Below are positions 13,517 through 17,545 of a stretch of 17,545 nucleotides of DNA, piece after piece. The notes under the pieces are model-generated. The model saw only the letters and a program-made list of their open reading frames with translations, was not told the DNA's origin and made no database searches. The first letter of the stretch is position 1, and each line of letters opens with the position of its first letter. The DNA lies in assembly GCA_023433945.1 (NCBI GenBank), contig JAEYTP010000002.1, positions 1 to 17,545 of the forward strand. Direction: 5' to 3'. Source of the DNA: Bacillota bacterium (GTDB lineage Bacteria > Bacillota > Clostridia > Acetivibrionales > DSM-1351). The translations under genes and the position numbers were made by a program.

Positions 13517-14307
13517 ACTGCTACCTCTCCTACTATTTTAGGATGCGGATCATAACCTACAAGAGTAAAATCTTCAAATTTGAAATCAAAGATATCCTTT
13601 ATATCTGGATTAATCAACATCTGTGGCAAAGGCCTGGGCTCACGAGATAGCTGAAGCTTAATCTGCTCAATATGATTAGTATAAATATGTGCATCTCCAA
13701 GAGTATGAACAAATTCACCTGCTTTCAATCCACATACCTGCGCTATCATCATTGTCAATAAAGCATATGATGCAATATTAAATGGTACTCCAAGGAATAC
13801 ATCGGCGCTTCTCTGATATAGCATACATGATAACGTATCATTTACAACGTAAAATTGATAAAAGCAATGACAAGGAGGTAGCTTCATTTTATCAATCTCG
13901 CCTACGTTCCAAGAACACACTATATGCCTTCTGGAGTCAGGGTTGTTTTTTAACTGTTGGATAACCTCTGATAGCTGATCAATTTTGCGCCCGTCTGTTG
14001 CTTCCCAGGAACGCCATTGGTGTCCATAAACAGGTCCTAAATCACCATTTTCGTCTGCCCATTCATCCCAAATAGAGACTTTATTATCTTTCAAGTATTT
14101 AATATTTGTACTGCCGCTTATAAACCACAACAGTTCATGTATCATTGCCTTTAGTGCAACCTTTTTTGTGGTCAACAGCGGAAAACCCTTGCTCAAATCA
14201 AATCTCATCTGATAGCCAAACGTACTAATAGTACCCGTACCAGTTCTGTCCTCTTTTTTTACCCCATTATCTAAAATATGCCGACATAAATCTAGATACT
14301 GTTTCAT
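13513..14307 (-). CDS. thyA: Thymidylate synthase
   Basis: A 264-residue enzyme, the same length as E. coli ThyA, that methylates dUMP to dTMP using methylene-tetrahydrofolate. Landmarks: EDRTGTGT (19-26, folate/phosphate region), active-site Cys146 in LPPCHCF, QRSADVFLGVPFNIASY (dUMP binding), and the C-terminal VGYDPHPKIVGEVAV. Small departures from common sequences are CS instead of SA in RRHIVCSWN and a second Cys directly after PPCH, neither touching catalytic residues. The start lies 12 nt after the preceding membrane-protein gene; its AAGGGG ribosome binding site begins at that gene's TAA stop. It forms a functional pair with the downstream folA. Confidence 0.97.
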   Translation of the reverse strand: MKQYLDLCRHILDNGVKKEDRTGTGTISTFGYQMRFDLSKGFPLLTTKKVALKAMIHELLWFISGSTNIKYLKDNKVSIWDEWADENGDLGPVYGHQWRSWEATDGRKIDQLSEVIQQLKNNPDSRRHIVCSWNVGEIDKMKLPPCHCFYQFYVVNDTLSCMLYQRSADVFLGVPFNIASYALLTMMIAQVCGLKAGEFVHTLGDAHIYTNHIEQIKLQLSREPRPLPQMLINPDIKDIFDFKFEDFTLVGYDPHPKIVGEVAV

Positions 14308-14319
14308 ACTTTAGTCCCC

Positions 14320-15753
14320 TTAAGTTTTATTTTTAAATAAAATTTCACTGCCCTTCGACACAAGAATAAACATAATAATAACTGCAAAGTATCTGTATCT
14401 AACTTGAATTTCAATAAATATATGAGCTCCAAGAAAGCACAATAAAATTAAAGATATCAAAATCCAGTACTCATCCTGGTTTTGACAGCAGGTGTATCTT
14501 AGCACTCCAATTAGAAGCAATAACATCATACAAATATAATACATTTTTTCAATGCTTAATACAATGATTTCTATACCTTTTACTCTATCTTTTAGTTCCC
14601 AGCCGTTAGCTGTCTTGTTGGAAAATCCCCATTCTAGTGAATCAAACCGTGCCCACATTATTTTATGTTTTTCATTAAATAGTTCTATCAGCTTTTGTGG
14701 TGCTATACTTAGTCGTTCTATAATCATTTTTTTTGCAGTCTCGTCTCTTAAAGCCACATCCTTAATTCTGAAAATATCTTTCTGGTCGGAATAAGAGTAA
14801 GTTCCCTTTGTTTCATAATTAAGTCCTACAACAAACTTCCATAGTGGAAAATTATTAGTTAAGCCTTGGGAATTGAGCCCAGAATATTTAACAGCTTGGG
14901 ATAGTAATGTACCTGATAGCGTAAAAACTACAACAAGTAGTATTGCTGCGCTTATACTTCTCAATGACTTTTTTCTGACCGACTCAACAATTCCGCAAGC
15001 TATTACTGCCCCAATTATAACTATACCCAAAGGTCTTACCGCATTCCCCAGCGCCATCAATACCCCTGCAATTATGGACTTCATGTAGATTGATTTATTG
15101 AGCTGCATAATTATCCATATGCCAGCCAAAAACATACAGGCAGCAAAGTGCTGGTTTGTCAGAGCTGGAACTAGAAAAAAGGGTGCTGGATAGAGCATGT
15201 ATAGCACAGCCACGAATCTGGCAGCTTTGGCATTTGATAATCTCTCTGCTATTAAATAAATAAAAACATTTGTACCTGCCATAAAGATGCAATTCACAAG
15301 CTTAAGGGGAATGAGAGAAGTACCAAAAAGCTTCATAATGGCAGAGTAATACAATACCGGTCCCATTTGATAGGCCCATGTTGCAAAATAAGGAATGCTG
15401 TCAAAGCTCTTCTTTCCATTGATAACATCAATAGCAGCATTATAAAATATAGCAAAATCAGAGATAGGTGGTGTGGTAACATTTATTGCTAGAAATGCTT
15501 TAATAATGAACGCAACCAGAAATATAGCTATAGAAAATCGGAAGGTTGACGCTTCTAATTTATATGCACAAAATAAAACAAGAGCGAATACCGGTACCAC
15601 AAGGATAGCGTACCTGATTGCGCTCTTTTCATATGCATAAATAATATTTAGCACCAAAATATAGAATACATATATGGCTAATGCAGCTGAAACAACTATA
15701 TGGAGCCATTTTCCTATGGTACTATCTTCTTTGCTTATCCATTTTGTCTTCAT
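14320..15753 (-). CDS. GT-C / PMT-ArnT-like membrane glycosyltransferase
   Basis: About 477 residues with many hydrophobic segments (around 18-42, 48-66, 76-95, 130-150, 155-215, 225-255, 265-285 and three more after 390). The first large loop after two to three membrane segments carries acidic SDFAIFYNAA near residue 98-107, the usual place of the catalytic Asp of GT-C enzymes (PMT/ArnT, GT39/GT83 type). Such proteins use polyprenyl-phosphate sugars to glycosylate lipids, wall polymers or proteins outside the membrane. The upstream gene, which it overlaps by about 30 nt, encodes the matching polyprenyl-phosphate sugar synthase. I start it at ATG 15753; an in-frame TTG at 15762 is an alternative, and neither has a strong ribosome binding site, so coupling to the upstream gene is likely. 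Acceptor and sugar are unknown. Confidence 0.8.
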   Translation of the reverse strand: MKTKWISKEDSTIGKWLHIVVSAALAIYVFYILVLNIIYAYEKSAIRYAILVVPVFALVLFCAYKLEASTFRFSIAIFLVAFIIKAFLAINVTTPPISDFAIFYNAAIDVINGKKSFDSIPYFATWAYQMGPVLYYSAIMKLFGTSLIPLKLVNCIFMAGTNVFIYLIAERLSNAKAARFVAVLYMLYPAPFFLVPALTNQHFAACMFLAGIWIIMQLNKSIYMKSIIAGVLMALGNAVRPLGIVIIGAVIACGIVESVRKKSLRSISAAILLVVVFTLSGTLLSQAVKYSGLNSQGLTNNFPLWKFVVGLNYETKGTYSYSDQKDIFRIKDVALRDETAKKMIIERLSIAPQKLIELFNEKHKIMWARFDSLEWGFSNKTANGWELKDRVKGIEIIVLSIEKMYYICMMLLLLIGVLRYTCCQNQDEYWILISLILLCFLGAHIFIEIQVRYRYFAVIIMFILVSKGSEILFKNKT

Positions 15754-16693
15754 CGTTGTCAAAACCCAGTAATTCCCCTATGATGTATAATGGCCTGGCT
15801 TTGACCTCTTCATAAATACGTCCTACATATTCACCCATGATACCAATAACAATAAGCATAACCCCATTAAAGAACAGTGAGACCGCCATGGAGGATGCCC
15901 AACCTGATACAACATCGTTCTTAATAAACCTCTGTATAATTACAACTACAAGGTATATAAAGCTCAGGGCAGAAACAAGCATTCCAAAAAATGTTGCCAA
16001 CCTGAGAGGTTTGTACGAGAAAGAAATAATTCCATCGCTAGCTAGCTTAAGCATTTTCTTAAGTGGATATTTGGTTTCTCCAGCAAATCTTTTCTCTCTG
16101 ACATATTCTACGCTGGTTTGTTTAAACCCTACCCAGCTAACTAACCCTCTTACATACCTAGAGCGTTCAGGAAGTGACTTCATAGCATCACATACTTTTC
16201 TGTCTATAAGCCTGAAATCACCAACATCCACAGGAAGTTTAACATCTGTCATGCTGTCCAAAAAGCGATAGAACAATTTTGCAGTGATTTTTTTGAAGAA
16301 AGTTTCTCCCTCTCTTTGCAGACGTTTTCCGTAGACAACCTCATATCCTTCTTTCCACTTTTCAACCATTTGAAGTATTACTTCGGGTGGATCCTGAAGA
16401 TCGGCATCGATTATTACAACCGCATCACCTCTTGCATAATCCATTCCTGCAGTAATAGCAATCTGATGTCCAAAGTTTCGGGCAAAGTTTATTACTTTTA
16501 CGTCACTGTTCTTTGAAGCTATTTCCTTTAAGCTGAAGTATGTATTATCCTTACTTCCATCGTTGATAAATATATACTCCACCTTCATTTCATATCCTTC
16601 AAAGGTCTGGCATAATCGTCTATACGTTTCCCCTATAACCTCCTGTTCATTATAGACAGGAACAACTACTGACAATAGTTTTCTTTCGCCCAT
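15722..16693 (-). CDS. GT2 polyprenyl-phosphate glycosyltransferase (GtrB/ArnC/DPM-like)
   Basis: A 323-residue protein with an N-terminal GT-A domain: LSVVVPVYNEQEVI (7-20), NDGS (44-47), DADLQDPPE (96-104, metal/nucleotide-sugar Asp motif), and FAGETKYPLKKMLKLASDGI before the membrane region. Two C-terminal hydrophobic segments (about 233-255 and 268-290) end in GEYVGRIYEEVKARPLYI, the hallmark of the GtrB/CsbB/YkoT type. It would transfer a sugar from a nucleotide sugar to a polyprenyl phosphate on the inner membrane face, supplying the GT-C enzyme encoded next. AGGAG precedes the ATG. The region upstream (16694-16814) has two TGCAACCTT copies 33 bp apart (16768 and 16801) but no convincing promoter. 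Confidence 0.93.
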   Translation of the reverse strand: MGERKLLSVVVPVYNEQEVIGETYRRLCQTFEGYEMKVEYIFINDGSKDNTYFSLKEIASKNSDVKVINFARNFGHQIAITAGMDYARGDAVVIIDADLQDPPEVILQMVEKWKEGYEVVYGKRLQREGETFFKKITAKLFYRFLDSMTDVKLPVDVGDFRLIDRKVCDAMKSLPERSRYVRGLVSWVGFKQTSVEYVREKRFAGETKYPLKKMLKLASDGIISFSYKPLRLATFFGMLVSALSFIYLVVVIIQRFIKNDVVSGWASSMAVSLFFNGVMLIVIGIMGEYVGRIYEEVKARPLYIIGELLGFDNDEDKMDKQRR

Positions 16694-16814
16694 ACAAAAT
16701 CTCCTATATCCATTTTGTGCCGTTAAAACATATTATTAAAGTTATTTAGGCTTCAACTTTGGTGCTTTGCAACCTTTTAATGCTTATCTTACCATACCTC
16801 TGCAACCTTATAAA

Positions 16815-16856
16815 TGAAGTACTTTAAACTAAATATATAATGTTTAAAGTACCTCA
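16815..16856 (-). terminator. Terminator-like hairpin after thrS
   Basis: On the minus strand TGAGGTACTTTAAAC pairs with GTTTAAAGTACTTCA (15 bp with one G-U wobble) around a 12-nt AT loop. The following ATTTATAAGG is a poor U-tract. It lies 48 nt after the thrS stop codon and before the glycosyltransferase genes. Confidence 0.65.
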
Positions 16857-16903
16857 CTCATATTATTTATATACAGTATTTACACTTTTTTGTGGTTTAA
16901 TGC

Positions 16904-17545
16904 CTATTTAGCCTTTGTCTCTATTTCTTCTACTATCTTGTCTACAAATGCCTGAACAGCCATTGATCCCAAATCGCCTTCTTTTCTAGATCTAACGGCA
17001 ACAGCACCATTTTCCATTTCTTTATCGCCTATAACCAGCATGTATGGTGTTTTGTCCAGCTGTGCTTCTCTGATTTTGTAGCCAATCTTTTCATTACGAG
17101 TATCTACTTCCACTCTGATACCCTTTGCCTCTAGCTTTGCCTTCACCTCATAAGCATAATCATGGTGCTTGTCGATAATAGGCAGAAGCTTAACCTGTAC
17201 AGGTGATAACCATGTTGGAAATGCGCCCGCAAAGTGTTCAGTAAGTATTGCAATAAACCTTTCAATACTTCCAAATACAACTCTGTGAATCATTACCGGT
17301 CTGTGCTTTTCACCGTCTGCTCCTATATAGCTAAGATCAAATCTTTCAGGAAGATTCATATCGAGCTGGATTGTACCGCACTGCCAAGTACGTCCTATTG
17401 AATCCTCAAGATGGAAGTCTATCTTTGGTCCATAGAAAGCTCCATCACCTTCATTAATCTTGTATTCAACGCCCTTTTCATCCAATGCTTCTTTTAGAGC
17501 TTTAGTTGATAACTCCCACATTTCATCATTACCAATTGACTTCTC
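16904..17545 (-). CDS. thrS: Threonyl-tRNA synthetase, C-terminal part (5' end beyond window)
   Basis: The frame is open from the right edge (EKSIGNDEMWELS) through 213 residues to the stop. It covers the end of the class II catalytic core: GAFYGPKIDFHLEDSIGRTWQCGTIQLD, PERFDLSYIGADGE, then VMIHRVVFGSIERF, containing the Zn-ligand histidine equivalent (His511 in E. coli) and the motif 3 arginine. The C-terminal HGTP anticodon-binding domain follows (SPVQVKLLPI, DKTPYMLVIGDKEMENGAVAVRSRK). The enzyme charges tRNA-Thr in the cytoplasm. The internal ATG at 17521 is not the start, because conserved sequence continues upstream of it. Whether a T-box leader precedes the gene cannot be seen. Confidence 0.97.
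   Translation of the reverse strand, partial: EKSIGNDEMWELSTKALKEALDEKGVEYKINEGDGAFYGPKIDFHLEDSIGRTWQCGTIQLDMNLPERFDLSYIGADGEKHRPVMIHRVVFGSIERFIAILTEHFAGAFPTWLSPVQVKLLPIIDKHHDYAYEVKAKLEAKGIRVEVDTRNEKIGYKIREAQLDKTPYMLVIGDKEMENGAVAVRSRKEGDLGSMAVQAFVDKIVEEIETKAK

Noticed and set aside
16904..17521. thrS starting at the internal ATG at 17521
   Set aside because: Conserved ThrS residues continue upstream to the window edge (EKSIGNDE), so the true start is outside.

Overview
The window is low-GC DNA with AT-rich spacers and strong purine-rich ribosome binding sites (AGGAGGG, GGGGGG types). Every convincing gene lies on the minus strand, so transcription runs from high to low coordinates. A ferredoxin-linked flavo-hydrogenase, a CUT1 sugar ABC transporter without its own ATPase, and the general gene style suggest an anaerobic Gram-positive Clostridia member, possibly a plant-fibre-degrading Ruminiclostridium-like organism. 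That taxonomic placement is an inference.

Layout in transcription order. (1) 17545-16904: the C-terminal part of threonyl-tRNA synthetase, closed by a hairpin at 16815-16856. (2) 16693-13034: a tight four-gene unit of GT2 polyprenyl-phosphate glycosyltransferase, GT-C/PMT-like membrane glycosyltransferase, thymidylate synthase (thyA) and dihydrofolate reductase (folA), ending in a terminator that contains the folA stop codon. (3) 12965-12130: an IclR-family regulator with a near-perfect sigma-A promoter and a palindromic operator just downstream of it. (4) 11735-3821: a nine-gene catabolic operon of solute-binding lipoprotein, two permeases, intracellular BNR-fold glycosidase, YhcH/NanQ-type protein, NanA/DapA-type aldolase, ribokinase-like kinase, CBS-less KdsD/GutQ-type sugar-phosphate isomerase and FucU/RbsD mutarotase, ending in a terminator at 3649-3694. 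(5) 3554-2500: a GNAT acetyltransferase and a YaiI/UPF0178 protein. (6) 2281 to the left edge: an NAD(P)H/FAD oxidoreductase fused to the start of an [FeFe]-hydrogenase domain, preceded by phased A-tracts and a long palindrome. The only gene-free stretch above 300 bases is 11736-12129; it holds a candidate promoter, two operator palindromes, an array of direct repeats and a small hairpin.

The main point of interest is the catabolic operon. It resembles a sialic acid locus (BNR hydrolase, YhcH, NanA-like lyase), but the N-acetylmannosamine enzymes (NanE, NanK, NagA, NagB) are absent. In their place are a FucU-type mutarotase, a ribokinase-like kinase and an arabinose-5-phosphate-isomerase-like SIS protein. 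Read as a pathway, these would release a 2-keto-3-deoxy sugar acid, cleave it to pyruvate and an aldopentose, then mutarotate, phosphorylate and isomerise the pentose to a pentose-phosphate intermediate. The acid that fits best is Kdo (3-deoxy-D-manno-octulosonate), which would give D-arabinose, D-arabinose-5-phosphate and D-ribulose-5-phosphate. Kdo occurs in plant rhamnogalacturonan II and in Gram-negative LPS, so a Gram-positive fibre degrader could plausibly scavenge it. This pathway is an inference from gene content; the families themselves are well supported.
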